Assembly: GCF_016811235.1 (NCBI RefSeq)
Contig: NZ_JAFBID010000012.1
Location: 45,962 to 109,961 of the forward strand
Length of the DNA stretch: 64,000 nt
Direction: 5' to 3'
DNA from: Microvirga arabica
Lineage (GTDB): Bacteria; Pseudomonadota; Alphaproteobacteria; Rhizobiales; Beijerinckiaceae
Notes under the pieces: model-generated
Told to the model about the DNA's origin: nothing
The model's input: the letters and a program-made list of their open reading frames with translations, nothing else
Database searches by the model: none
Shown: piece after piece, positions 1 to 8,479 of the stretch
How positions within the stretch are numbered: the first letter of the stretch is position 1
Layout of the letters: each line of letters starts with the position of its first letter
Translations under genes and position numbers: made by a program

Positions 1-8
1 CCACGGCA

Positions 9-1043
9 ATGAACGAAGATCGAAGTCGTAGCGACCGCCCTGTCCGAACCCTCACCGAGACAGACGACACACGCGACCACTGGTACGACCGGGTTTTGAC
101 CCGTCTCGGCCTGAAACCCCGCGAATCCATCCGTCACGATCTTGAGGATGCTCTCGCGGAAACCGTCGAGGATACGGACTTTTCGCCCCAGGAGCGGGCG
201 ATGCTCAAGAACGTGCTGTCCTTCCACCGCATCCGGGTGGAGGACGTCATGGTGCCCCGCGCCGATATCGTGGCGGTGGCGGCCGAGACCAATCTCGGCG
301 AGCTCCTGAACCTCTTCCGCACGGCCGGCCACTCGCGCCTGCCGGTCTATGGCGAGACCCTGGACGATCCCAAGGGCATGGTCCACATCCGGGACTTTCT
401 CGATTTCATTGCCATGCGGGCCGATGGCGGCGCCTCGGAAGCGGGCGCCGGCGACGCGACGGCTGCGCCGAGCCTCGGCCAGATCGACCTGTCAATGACC
501 CTGGCGTCGGCCAACATCCTGCGCCCGGTGCTGTTCGTGCCGCGCTCCATGCCGGCCATCGACCTCCTGGTGCGGATGCAGGCAACGCGCACCCACATGG
601 CCCTGGTGATCGACGAATACGGCGGCACCGACGGCCTCGTGTCGATCGAGGACCTTGTCGAGATGGTGGTGGGCGATATCGAGGACGAGCACGACGAGGA
701 TGCGACCCTCACGATCACGCAGGCGGCCGACGGCACCACCATCGCCGATGCCCGGGCGAGCCTCGACGAGATCAAGGAGACGCTGGGCGTCGACCTTACC
801 GAGGAGGAGGGTGCCGAGGACATCGACACGATCGGCGGTTTCATCGTGACGCTCGCCGGCCGCGTGCCGTCCCGCAGTGAGGTCATCGTGGGTCCGGCCG
901 GCCTCGAATTCGAGGTTTTGGACGCCGATCCCCGGCGCGTGAAGCGGCTTCGCATCCTGCGCCGCACCGTGGCCTCGACAGAAGTGGAAATCACAGAAGG
1001 CCAGCCGGTCGCCGCGCGTCCTGAAAGCGCTGCCGCCGAATGA
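9..1043 (+). CDS. CBS-domain HlyC/CorC-family protein
   Basis: The product (344 aa) is a soluble member of the hemolysin C/CorC family, which is linked to divalent cation or toxin resistance; the exact substrate is unknown. A CBS pair spans about residues 75-225, starting at the MVPRADI motif and ending in the typical IDEYGGTDGLV and EDLVEMVVGDI segments. A CorC/HlyC transporter-associated domain follows at about 245-325. No membrane segments are seen, so this is the short form without the DUF21 domain. The ATG is only 8 bases from the window edge, so its upstream partners (ybeZ and ybeY in related genomes) cannot be checked. Its stop overlaps the lnt start by 4 bases (ATGA), which indicates one operon and coupled translation. 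Confidence 0.88.
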   Translation: MNEDRSRSDRPVRTLTETDDTRDHWYDRVLTRLGLKPRESIRHDLEDALAETVEDTDFSPQERAMLKNVLSFHRIRVEDVMVPRADIVAVAAETNLGELLNLFRTAGHSRLPVYGETLDDPKGMVHIRDFLDFIAMRADGGASEAGAGDATAAPSLGQIDLSMTLASANILRPVLFVPRSMPAIDLLVRMQATRTHMALVIDEYGGTDGLVSIEDLVEMVVGDIEDEHDEDATLTITQAADGTTIADARASLDEIKETLGVDLTEEEGAEDIDTIGGFIVTLAGRVPSRSEVIVGPAGLEFEVLDADPRRVKRLRILRRTVASTEVEITEGQPVAARPESAAAE

Positions 1044-2695
1044 GCCTGCTGGCGAAGCGCGATGCCTTGACCGAAACGTCGGGCATTGCAGGGATCCTGC
1101 CGGCCCTTGCCGCGCTGGGAACCCGTTCGCGCGGCTGGCGCCGCTGGCTCATGGCCGTCGCGGCCGGAGCCGTCGGCGCTCTGGCCATGCCGCCTTTCGG
1201 ATTCCTGCCGGCGCTCGTCCTGTCCCTCGTGCCGGCCATCTGGCTCCTCGACGGCACCATGAAGGAGGGCTCATCCCGTTGGGCCCCGCTCAAGGTTGCG
1301 GCCCTGCTCGGCTGGTTCTGGGGCTTTGGTTATTTCGTCGCCGGGCTCTGGTGGCTCGGCGCCGCCTTCCTCGTGGAGGCCGACCAGTTCGCCTGGGCCA
1401 TGCCCTTCGGGGTTCTGGGCCTGCCGGCGCTCCTCGCCTCCTTCCCGGCCTTCGGCTTCGCGCTCGCTTGCCTGCTCTGGCTTCCTGACGCCCGGCGCAT
1501 CCTGGCCTTCGCGTTCGGCCTCACTGTGGCCGAGTGGCTGCGCGGGCATCTCTTCACCGGTTTCCCCTGGAACAGCCCGGGCATGGCGCTCGGCCAGAAC
1601 CTCTGGCTGATGCAGTCCGCCTCCCTGGTCGGCCTCTACGGCCTCACGTTCTTGAGCTTCTGCATCGGCGCCGCACCGGCCGTCCTGCTCACCGGGCGGA
1701 CAGCCCGCGCCCGCTGGACGGCTCCAGCCCTTGCGGCGGCAATGCTCGTCGGCCTTGCGGGCTTCGGCTTCTGGCGGGTGCCGGCGCAGGCCTCCGCCAC
1801 GGTTCCCGACGTGCGCCTGCGCATTATGCAGCCCAATCTGCCCCAGGATGCCAAGTTCAACCCGCGCAACCGTGACGCCATCATGCGGCATTACCTGTCC
1901 CTCAGCGCGAGACCCGGTCCGAACGGCGCCGCACCAACGCATATCATCTGGCCGGAATCGGCCTTTCCGTTCCTGCTCCATCGCGATCCTGCCTCATTGG
2001 CTCAGATCGGGGCTCTTCTGGAGCCCGGCTCCGTCCTGATCACCGGGGCGGCCCGCATGGACGACCCGCTGCCCGGCGAGGCGGTGGGCAAGTTCTACAA
2101 TGCCATCCAGGTGATCGACGACCGGGGCACGATCCTCGGTTCCTATGACAAGGTGCATCTGGTGCCGTTCGGCGAATACCTGCCGAAGGTACTCGATACC
2201 GTTATCCGGGCGGTGGGCCTGCGCCAGTTCGTGCATATTCCGGGTGGATTCGAGCCGGCCGAGAAGCGCATGACGCTTGCCATTCCGGGCCTGCCCCCTG
2301 TGGCCGCGACGATCTGCTATGAGGCGATTTTTCCGGGAGAGATCCTGAGCGACGGCCCCCGGCCGGACCTCATCCTGAACGTGACCAATGATGCGTGGTT
2401 CGGCGAGACACCAGGGCCCTACCAGCATTTCGCCCAAGCCCGCTTACGTGCCGTCGAGGAGGGCCTGCCTTTGGTGCGGGCCGCCAATACGGGGATCTCA
2501 GCCATTGTCGATCCTTTCGGCCGCATAGTGGAGAAACTGCCACTTTCAGTTGAAGGAACTTTGAATACAAATCTTCCAGTTGCGAAACCTGCGACTGTTT
2601 ACAGCAAATCGGGCAAGTTTTCTTTGACGGTTACGCTTGTGATCTGCTTAATGCTCCTGGTTGTACGTCGTGGGCCACACTCAACTTTTCCTTAA
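1040..2695 (+). CDS. lnt: Apolipoprotein N-acyltransferase
   Basis: Lnt transfers the third acyl chain to the N-terminal cysteine of lipoproteins in the inner membrane. The 551 aa product has several hydrophobic segments in residues 35-250, followed by a periplasmic nitrilase-like (C-N hydrolase) domain from about 262 to 515 and a last membrane helix near 530. The catalytic triad can be placed at Glu306 (in IWPESAFPF), Lys371 (in SYDKVHLVPFGEY) and Cys426 (in ATICYEAIF), with spacing like that of the E. coli enzyme. It overlaps the CorC-like gene by 4 bases. The stop codon lies inside a TTTCCTTAAG motif that recurs upstream of metK. Confidence 0.95.
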   Translation: MSLLAKRDALTETSGIAGILPALAALGTRSRGWRRWLMAVAAGAVGALAMPPFGFLPALVLSLVPAIWLLDGTMKEGSSRWAPLKVAALLGWFWGFGYFVAGLWWLGAAFLVEADQFAWAMPFGVLGLPALLASFPAFGFALACLLWLPDARRILAFAFGLTVAEWLRGHLFTGFPWNSPGMALGQNLWLMQSASLVGLYGLTFLSFCIGAAPAVLLTGRTARARWTAPALAAAMLVGLAGFGFWRVPAQASATVPDVRLRIMQPNLPQDAKFNPRNRDAIMRHYLSLSARPGPNGAAPTHIIWPESAFPFLLHRDPASLAQIGALLEPGSVLITGAARMDDPLPGEAVGKFYNAIQVIDDRGTILGSYDKVHLVPFGEYLPKVLDTVIRAVGLRQFVHIPGGFEPAEKRMTLAIPGLPPVAATICYEAIFPGEILSDGPRPDLILNVTNDAWFGETPGPYQHFAQARLRAVEEGLPLVRAANTGISAIVDPFGRIVEKLPLSVEGTLNTNLPVAKPATVYSKSGKFSLTVTLVICLMLLVVRRGPHSTFP

Positions 2696-2745
2696 GTAAC
2701 CCATGACCTTGCGTTACACTAAGTCCAGTGAGGAAGTGGGGCCAC

Positions 2746-3159
2746 ATGAAGAAGTCGACGGGCTCTATCGATAAGGAAGTCGGAAGCCGTGTGCGCATGC
2801 GCCGCGTGTCCATCGGCATGAGCCAGGAGAAGCTTGGCGATATGCTCGGCCTGACCTTCCAGCAGGTTCAGAAATACGAAAAGGGCATGAACCGGATCAG
2901 CGTCGCTCGTCTGATCGAGATCACCAAGATCCTCGGCGTCGATGTTCATTTCTTTCTCGACGGCGTCACGAGCACCAAACCCGCCCCCGGCTTCGCGGAG
3001 GAGAGCCCGCCCACCTATGTGGCGGACATGATGGCCACTCCGGAAGGCCTGCAGCTCGTGCGGCATTTTGCCAGGATCAAGAACCCCAAGGTCCGTAAAA
3101 GCATCGTCCAGCTCGTCGCCTCGGTGGCCGCTGAGGACGATACGGAACGTTCGTCATAA
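2746..3159 (+). CDS. XRE-family HTH transcriptional regulator
   Basis: The 137 aa product is a Cro/C1-type DNA-binding protein. The helix-turn-helix covers about residues 12-65, with the pattern RMRRVSIGMSQEKLGDMLGL followed by TFQQVQKYEKG. The C-terminal half is charged and carries no recognised domain. I chose ATG 2746 because homologues begin close to the IDKEVGSRVRMRR segment and a purine-rich GAGGAAGTGGGG precedes it; an in-frame GTG at 2728 is the alternative. This gene sits between lnt and metK in many Rhizobiales. Its target is unknown, but its position suggests control of itself or of metK. Confidence 0.85.
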   Translation: MKKSTGSIDKEVGSRVRMRRVSIGMSQEKLGDMLGLTFQQVQKYEKGMNRISVARLIEITKILGVDVHFFLDGVTSTKPAPGFAEESPPTYVADMMATPEGLQLVRHFARIKNPKVRKSIVQLVASVAAEDDTERSS

Positions 3160-3164
3160 CGAAC
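3149..3164. promoter_or_regulatory. Inverted repeat at the end of the XRE gene
   Basis: A 6-bp perfect inverted repeat (GTTCGT-CATA-ACGAAC) straddles the XRE stop codon, 9 bases upstream of the putative metK -35 box. It could be an operator or a weak hairpin. No T tract follows, so it is not a standard terminator. Confidence 0.3.
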
Positions 3165-3172
3165 ACGTTCGC

Positions 3173-3201
3173 TTGACCTTTCCTTAAGCCTGCGGCATGA
3201 C
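3173..3201 (+). promoter_or_regulatory. Putative metK promoter
   Basis: TTGACC (3173-3178) is followed after 17 bases by CATGAC (3196-3201). The -35 match is good and the -10 match is weak (3 of 6). The spacing and the position ahead of the metK leader support the call only moderately. Confidence 0.35.
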
Positions 3202-3213
3202 CATGACTTGAGA

Positions 3214-3231
3214 CCTGCGGGAACCCGCAGG
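3214..3231 (+). promoter_or_regulatory. Hairpin in the metK 5' leader
   Basis: A perfect 7-bp stem (CCTGCGG / CCGCAGG) closes a GAAC tetraloop, 33 bases upstream of the metK start codon. SAM-responsive leaders are common in front of metK. However, I cannot match this sequence to the SAM-II or SAM/SAH consensus, so its function is open. Confidence 0.4.
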
Positions 3232-3264
3232 CCCAGCTTTTCCATTGCCTTAAGGAATTCCGTC

Positions 3265-4443
3265 GTGCGGCGTTCGAGCTATCTTTTCACCAGTGAATCG
3301 GTGTCCGAGGGGCATCCGGACAAGGTCTGCGATCGGATTTCCGATGCCGTCGTCGATGCCTATCTGGCCGCCGAGCCCGAGGCCCGCGTGGCCTGCGAGA
3401 CGCTTGCCACCACCAACCGCGTGGTCATTGCCGGCGAGGTGCGCGGCCCCGACTCCATCACCAAGGATAAGGTGATCGCGCTCGCCCGCGACGCCATCAA
3501 GGACATCGGCTACGAGCAGGACGGCTTCCACTGGAAGAACGCGGACGTCGAAGTCTACCTCCACGCCCAGTCGGCCCACATCGCCCAGGGCGTCGATGCC
3601 TCCGGCAATAAGGACGAGGGCGCAGGCGACCAGGGTATCATGTTCGGCTATGCCTGCACCGAGACGCCCGATTTGATGCCGGCACCGATCTACTACGCGC
3701 ACAAGATTCTCGAGAACCTCACCGCCGCCCGTAAAGGCCGGGTGGGCGATGCCGCCAAGCTTGGCCCGGATGCCAAGAGTCAGGTCACCGTGCGCTACGA
3801 GAACGGCCGGCCCGTCTCGGCCACCCAGATCGTTCTCTCCACTCAGCACCTGGACGAGAGCCTCACCTCCGAGGACGTGCGCAGGATCGTCGAGCCGCAT
3901 ATCCGCCAGACCCTGCCCGAGGGCTGGATCTCGCCCGACACCATCTGGCACGTGAACCCCACGGGCAAGTTCGTGATCGGCGGCCCGGACGGCGATTGCG
4001 GCCTCACCGGCCGCAAGATCATCGTCGACACCTATGGCGGTGCGGCTCCCCACGGCGGCGGCGCCTTCTCGGGCAAGGACCCGACCAAGGTGGACCGCTC
4101 GGCGGCTTATGCCGCCCGCTATCTTGCCAAGAACGTGGTCGCCGCAGGTCTTGCCGATAACTGCACCCTGCAGCTCTCCTACGCCATTGGCGTCGCCAAG
4201 CCCCTGTCGATCTATGTGGATCTGCACGGCACCGGCAAGGTGGACGAGGGCAAGCTCGAAGCGGTGCTCATGGACGCCATGGATCTCTCGCCCCGCGGCA
4301 TCCGCACGCATCTCGGCCTCAACCGGCCGATCTATGCCCGCACCTCGGCCTACGGCCATTTCGGCCGCAAGCCCGACCAGGATGGCGGCTTCTCCTGGGA
4401 GCGTACGGACCTCGCCGACCGTCTGAAGGCGGCGTTCCGCTAA
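3265..4443 (+). CDS. metK: S-adenosylmethionine synthetase
   Basis: MetK makes SAM from methionine and ATP in the cytosol. The 392 aa length is normal for the family. Signatures seen are the N-terminal [20 protein letters not shown], the ATP-binding hexapeptide GAGDQG, and the P-loop-like [19 protein letters not shown]. The start is set at GTG 3265, which has an AAGGA ribosome site 8 bases upstream and gives the family-typical N-terminus. An in-frame TTG at 3208 would run through the leader hairpin and add residues not seen in homologues. It is followed by trmB, an SAM-dependent methyltransferase. Confidence 0.95.
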   Translation: MRRSSYLFTSESVSEGHPDKVCDRISDAVVDAYLAAEPEARVACETLATTNRVVIAGEVRGPDSITKDKVIALARDAIKDIGYEQDGFHWKNADVEVYLHAQSAHIAQGVDASGNKDEGAGDQGIMFGYACTETPDLMPAPIYYAHKILENLTAARKGRVGDAAKLGPDAKSQVTVRYENGRPVSATQIVLSTQHLDESLTSEDVRRIVEPHIRQTLPEGWISPDTIWHVNPTGKFVIGGPDGDCGLTGRKIIVDTYGGAAPHGGGAFSGKDPTKVDRSAAYAARYLAKNVVAAGLADNCTLQLSYAIGVAKPLSIYVDLHGTGKVDEGKLEAVLMDAMDLSPRGIRTHLGLNRPIYARTSAYGHFGRKPDQDGGFSWERTDLADRLKAAFR

Positions 4444-4494
4444 CGGCTGTTGCGGCAGGCTGAAGACCGTTCAGCCCACCGAGACTCACCATAA

Positions 4495-4526
4495 AGAGCC
4501 GGTTCCCCGCGAGGAGAACCGGCTCT
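4495..4526 (+). terminator. Hairpin after metK
   Basis: A perfect 11-bp stem (4495-4505 with 4516-4526) encloses a 10-base loop between metK and trmB. No T tract follows, so this may be a Rho-assisted terminator or an mRNA-stabilising hairpin rather than a classical intrinsic terminator. Confidence 0.5.
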
Positions 4527-4595
4527 CAATGCATGATGCAACGTGATAAGCACAGGCTTTCGAGCAGTCATGCCGACTCCAGGAGCATGTGTCCC

Positions 4596-5279
4596 ATGAG
4601 CGAAGCCTCCGAACGCGCTGGCGCCTTCTTCGGACGCCGGAAAGGCAAGAAGCTTCGCGCCGGACAGGACGACCTCGTTCAGAACTTGCTGCCCGCGATC
4701 CGCGTGGTCCCCGGCCGCGACGTTCACGGCCAGTTTCCGAACCCTCAGGCGCACGAAACCTGGCTCGAGATCGGCTTCGGCGGCGGCGAGCATCTTGCAG
4801 CCCAGGCCCGTGCCCATCGCGACGTCAATATCGTCGGCTGCGAGCCCTTCGTGAACGGGATGGCGAAGCTTCTCGCCGTGGTCGAGCAGGAACATCTCGA
4901 CAATGTCCGGGTCTGGGATGACGACGTCACCGACCTGCTGCCGACCTTGCCCGACGCCTCGTTCGATCGGGTCTACATTCTCTATCCGGATCCCTGGCCC
5001 AAGCGCCGGCAGCGCAAGCGCCGCCTCGTCTCCGACGAGACTCTGGAGATGCTCGCCCGCGTGATGAAGCCTGGCGCCGAGCTGCGCTTTGCCAGCGACA
5101 TCGACGACTACATCGGCTGGGTGCTCGCCCGCGCCTTGCGCTCCCCGCATTTCCGCTGGACCGCCACCCGCGCCGACGATTGGCGCAGGCCCTATGAGGG
5201 CTGGCCAGGCACCCGCTACGAGGCCAAGGCCATCCGCGAGGGCCGCGTGCCGAGCTACCTGACCCTCGTTCGCATCTAA
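4596..5279 (+). CDS. trmB: tRNA (guanine-N7)-methyltransferase
   Basis: TrmB methylates G46 of tRNAs using SAM. The product (227 aa from ATG 4596) has the SAM-binding loop WLEIGFGGGEHL near residue 55 and the family signature YPDPWPKRRQRKRR near 130. A conserved GTRYEAKAIREGR lies close to the C-terminus. ATG 4596 has AGGAG 10 bases upstream; further in-frame ATGs at 4533, 4536 and 4587 are less likely, and 4587 is only one base from that ribosome site. The gene ends one base before the convergent ABC ATPase gene. Confidence 0.92.
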   Translation: MSEASERAGAFFGRRKGKKLRAGQDDLVQNLLPAIRVVPGRDVHGQFPNPQAHETWLEIGFGGGEHLAAQARAHRDVNIVGCEPFVNGMAKLLAVVEQEHLDNVRVWDDDVTDLLPTLPDASFDRVYILYPDPWPKRRQRKRRLVSDETLEMLARVMKPGAELRFASDIDDYIGWVLARALRSPHFRWTATRADDWRRPYEGWPGTRYEAKAIREGRVPSYLTLVRI

Positions 5280-5280
5280 C

Positions 5281-5982
5281 TCAGACCGCAGCCGGAGCCA
5301 CGCGGTCGTCGCTCACCACCGCGCCGTCGACGAGGTGGATGCGACGGTCGACGCGGGCCGCGATGTCCATTTCGTGCGTGACCGCAATCACGGTCTTGCC
5401 GCGCTTCCTCACGAGATCCCGCAGGATCTGAAACACCTGCTCGGAGCTCTTGCTGTCGAGGCTACCGGTCGGCTCGTCGGCGAGCACCACATGGGGGTCG
5501 TTGGCGAGCGCACGGGCGACCGCCACGCGCTGGCGCTGGCCGCCGGAGAGCTGGTCGGGCCGCTTGTCGAGATGACCGGCCAAGCCGAGCTCCTCCAGCA
5601 GGCCCGCGGCGCGCTCCCGCATCTCGCCCGATGACAGGCGTCCCGCCTTGCGCATGGGCAGCTTCACGTTCTCCAGAACCGAGAATTCCGGCAGCAGGAA
5701 GTGGAACTGGAACACGAAGCCCAGCATGTCGAGGCGCAGATGCGCCAGCGCATGGTCATTCAGGGATGAAGTATCCCGCCCGGCCACCCTCAAGATCCCG
5801 CTCGTCGGGCGGTCGAGGAGGCCAAGGAGATAGAGCAGCGACGACTTGCCGGAGCCGGACGGGCCGGTGATGGCAATGAATTCCTGCTCGCCGACGGTGA
5901 GCGACACGTCGCGCACAAGGGTCACCGGCACGGTGGCGGGCAGGATGCGCGTGAGATGATCGGCTTCGATGAGCAGGCTCAT
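5281..5982 (-). CDS. ABC transporter ATPase, LolD/MacB type
   Basis: This 233 aa ATPase powers the export system encoded with the next two genes. Visible motifs are Walker A (GPSGSGKSS, residues 40-48), the signature LSGGQRQRVAVARAL, Walker B with VVLADEPTGSLD, and the switch histidine in AVTHEMD. This matches the LolD/MacB/FtsE branch. The start at 5982 overlaps the upstream permease stop by 4 bases (ATGA). It is the last gene of a three-gene minus-strand operon and is convergent with trmB. Confidence 0.88.
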   Translation of the reverse strand: MSLLIEADHLTRILPATVPVTLVRDVSLTVGEQEFIAITGPSGSGKSSLLYLLGLLDRPTSGILRVAGRDTSSLNDHALAHLRLDMLGFVFQFHFLLPEFSVLENVKLPMRKAGRLSSGEMRERAAGLLEELGLAGHLDKRPDQLSGGQRQRVAVARALANDPHVVLADEPTGSLDSKSSEQVFQILRDLVRKRGKTVIAVTHEMDIAARVDRRIHLVDGAVVSDDRVAPAAV

Positions 5983-7226
5983 GTGGCCCCCCGGATGATG
6001 TCGACCGGATTGAGCCGCGCCGCCTGCCGGGCCGGGAGATAGCCGGCCACGCCGGACGAGATCAGCGCGAAGGCGGACGCAATGGCATAGTGCCAGGGGC
6101 TCCAGAAAAGGGGCAGATTGGTCATCTCGCGCCCTATGCCTGCGCCCGACACTTTGAACTCCACCTGGGAGAGGGCGAAGCACAGGAGAAAGCCGATGAG
6201 CCAGCCCACCAGCGAGCCGGCCAGCCCTAAGGCCAGCCCCTCGACGAGGAAAAGCCGGCGCATGTTACCCTGCGTGAAGCCCAGCGACTTCAGGATAGCG
6301 ATGTCGCGCGCCTTCTCGTGGGTGATGGTGGAGATGATGTTGAAGATGCCGAAGCCCGCCACCAGCAGGATCGCGCCCACCACCGTGTACATGACCACGT
6401 TACGCACCACGAGCGCTTCGAGGAGCGATTCGTTCGCCTCCTGCCAGGGCACGGCCTTGTAGCCGAGTTCGGCCTCCGCCTGGCGGGCGACGCGGGGCGC
6501 CGCCTCCGGGTCGTCCAGGCGCAGGCGGATGTCGTTGATGGCGTTGGGCCGCTCGGAGAGGATCTGGGCGCTCTTCAGGAGCACATAGGCCTCGCCCTCG
6601 TCGCGGGCGACGTTGCCGGTATGGAAGAGCCCGACGATGCGAAAGCCCCGTGACTGCCCGGTCGGCGCGACCACCTGGATCGTGGTGCCCGTCGAGGCGC
6701 CGATCCGCCGCGCGAGGCCGTCGCCGACCACGATGTTGTTGCCCCCGGCGCGCAGGGCGTCGAAGCTGCCCTCCACGAAGTCGCCGGCCACCGACGAGAC
6801 CCGCGCCTCCGTCTCCGGATCGATCCCTATGATGGATACCCCCACGTCCCGCCCTGCATAACGGACGACCCCCTGGGTCCGCAGGCTCTGGGCCATGCGG
6901 CCCGGCACCCAGGAACGCAACGATGCGAAAGCGGCCGCCGGATTGAGAATGCCGCGACGATCCTCCTTCGGGCGCAGGCCCTCGAACTGGGTGGCGGCGA
7001 ACAGGTCCTCGGCCGGCTGCCGGCGCGCGGTGCGGCGCTCGTCGGTGATCTGCACATGCGGCATGGTGTCGACGAGCTGGGCGATGAAATCCTTCTCGGT
7101 GCCCTGCATCAGGGCCGCCATGGCGATGGAGAAGCCGACGCCGAGCGCGACGCCGAGGATCGCCACGATGGTCTGGCGTCCGCGTCCGGCGATGTGGGTG
7201 AGGGCGAGCTCAAAGATGAGGCGCAT
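5979..7226 (-). CDS. ABC transporter permease, FtsX/MacB-like
   Basis: The 415 aa product has the fold of MacB/LolC-type permeases: an N-terminal membrane helix (about residues 18-40), a large periplasmic MacB_PCD region (about 45-265), and a C-terminal FtsX domain with three more helices (about 280-410). The family-typical EKARDIAILKSLGFTQ loop is present. It is encoded with its adaptor upstream and its ATPase downstream. Such mechanotransmission ABC systems extract lipoproteins, toxins or glycolipids from the inner membrane; the substrate here cannot be told from sequence. Confidence 0.87.
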   Translation of the reverse strand: MRLIFELALTHIAGRGRQTIVAILGVALGVGFSIAMAALMQGTEKDFIAQLVDTMPHVQITDERRTARRQPAEDLFAATQFEGLRPKEDRRGILNPAAAFASLRSWVPGRMAQSLRTQGVVRYAGRDVGVSIIGIDPETEARVSSVAGDFVEGSFDALRAGGNNIVVGDGLARRIGASTGTTIQVVAPTGQSRGFRIVGLFHTGNVARDEGEAYVLLKSAQILSERPNAINDIRLRLDDPEAAPRVARQAEAELGYKAVPWQEANESLLEALVVRNVVMYTVVGAILLVAGFGIFNIISTITHEKARDIAILKSLGFTQGNMRRLFLVEGLALGLAGSLVGWLIGFLLCFALSQVEFKVSGAGIGREMTNLPLFWSPWHYAIASAFALISSGVAGYLPARQAARLNPVDIIRGAT

Positions 7227-7229
7227 GTC

Positions 7230-8225
7230 TCACCTCTTCTCCGAAACCTTCGTTCCGTCGGCGAGGTCGTCCGGGAAAGGAGCAATGATACGGTCGGTCT
7301 CGCTCAACCCCTCCAGAACCTGCGTATGTCCAGCCCCGCGGATGCCCACCTTCACGTCACGGCGGCGGGCCACGCCGTCCTCCACGGTGAAAAGGCTGCC
7401 TCCACGAAGGGCATTGCTGGGAACGAGGAGAGCCTCGGAGGCGACCCGCACGATCACGTTCACCTCGACCGTCATGCCGATGCGCAGCGGCGTGTCCTCC
7501 GGCAGGGACAGGTGGATCCGGTAGGTCTTGGCCACCGGATCGCCCTTCGGGGTGATCGAATCGACCTTCGCCTCCAGCACCTGGTCCGGAAAGGCATCGG
7601 CCTTGAGGACGGCCCGCTGCCCCACAGCGACGCGCGGGATGTCCTCCTCGTTCACGTCGGCCTCCACCTGCAAGGGCTTGGGCTCGCCCACCCAGAACAG
7701 GACCGTCCCGGGCTCGGCCACCTCCCCGACCTCCCCATCCTGGCGCAGGACGACACCGCTCACCGGCGCCCGCAGGACATAGGACTCGAGCCGGGTCTCC
7801 TGTCCGGCGAGGAGGGCCTCGATCTGCCCGAGTTCGCTGCGCGCCCGGTCGAGGGCCTGCTCGCTCGCTACCCGTCGCTCCATAAGGGCGGTGATCCGCT
7901 CGTATTCCGTCTGGGTGAATTTCTGCCGCGCCCGCAATTCGGCGAGCGCCGCCTCCGGCTGACGGCTGTCGAGGCGGGCCAGAACGGCCCCGCGCTCCAC
8001 CGCTTCGCCCTCGCAATTGCACAATTCGACGATCCGCTCCCGCAGCAGCGGCGTCACCTTGGCCCAGGTACGCGGCTCGACGATGCCCGTGGCATAGACG
8101 ATCTCGGCAGCATCCCCGCGCTTCGGCGGCACGACGGCGACCTCCTGCGGCTGGCTGGAATGCCAGAACGTGGCAGCGGCGGCCAGAATGACGGCGAGCA
8201 GGATGAGGAGGCGAGACAGTTTCAC
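7230..8225 (-). CDS. HlyD-family periplasmic adaptor
   Basis: This membrane-fusion protein (331 aa) has an N-terminal signal anchor (KLSRLLILLAVILAAAATF), a biotinyl-lipoyl-like half near residues 45-90, a coiled-coil hairpin at about 95-150 (AELRARQKFTQTEYERIT onward), and beta-barrel segments after it. It should link the permease to an outer partner, as MacA or DevB do. The start is placed at GTG 8225, with GAGAG 7 bases upstream; an in-frame ATG at 8315 would add 30 residues unlike a signal anchor. It ends 3 bases before the permease start. No TolC-like gene is nearby. Confidence 0.83.
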   Translation of the reverse strand: MKLSRLLILLAVILAAAATFWHSSQPQEVAVVPPKRGDAAEIVYATGIVEPRTWAKVTPLLRERIVELCNCEGEAVERGAVLARLDSRQPEAALAELRARQKFTQTEYERITALMERRVASEQALDRARSELGQIEALLAGQETRLESYVLRAPVSGVVLRQDGEVGEVAEPGTVLFWVGEPKPLQVEADVNEEDIPRVAVGQRAVLKADAFPDQVLEAKVDSITPKGDPVAKTYRIHLSLPEDTPLRIGMTVEVNVIVRVASEALLVPSNALRGGSLFTVEDGVARRRDVKVGIRGAGHTQVLEGLSETDRIIAPFPDDLADGTKVSEKR

Positions 8226-8348
8226 GGCACGGCTCTCGAAACGCCGGACTCCTCTATCATAACTGAAGCGTGGCGGCGATTGAGGACCTTTCCAGAGAGG
8301 TCTGGTCCCCTTCACATGGTTCGCCCCGACAGGTCTTCCGGAGGACCC

Positions 8349-8377
8349 TTGCTTTTTTGGGCTTGAATCGCTATAAG
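8349..8377 (+). promoter_or_regulatory. Promoter of the rimP-nusA-infB operon
   Basis: TTGCTT (8349-8354) and TATAAG (8372-8377) are separated by exactly 17 bases, a good housekeeping-sigma promoter. It faces rimP and starts about 60 bases ahead of an intrinsic terminator. Confidence 0.6.
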
Positions 8378-8417
8378 TTCGATGTCAGCTCTGGTTGCAG
8401 CGTCAAGCTGCTGGTCA

Positions 8418-8448
8418 AGAGTGGGCCCCGCCGGGTCCGCTCTTTTTT
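8418..8448 (+). terminator. Intrinsic terminator (attenuator) in the rimP leader
   Basis: An 11-bp stem with two G-T wobbles (8418-8428 with 8433-8443) and a CGCC loop runs into TTTTTT. It lies between the predicted promoter and the rimP start, so most transcripts would end after roughly 65-70 nt unless antiterminated. A short GCAGC/GCTGC hairpin sits just upstream. Leader attenuation ahead of rimP-nusA operons has been proposed in other proteobacteria. Confidence 0.75.
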
Positions 8449-8479
8449 ATTGCCTGAATGCCGGAGCGTGCGGAGAACC

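Noticed and set aside
7056..8366. Long plus-strand open frame opposite the ABC exporter genes
   Set aside because: It is a codon-bias shadow of the minus-strand permease and adaptor genes, with low-complexity His/Asp/Gly-rich translation and no family signature.
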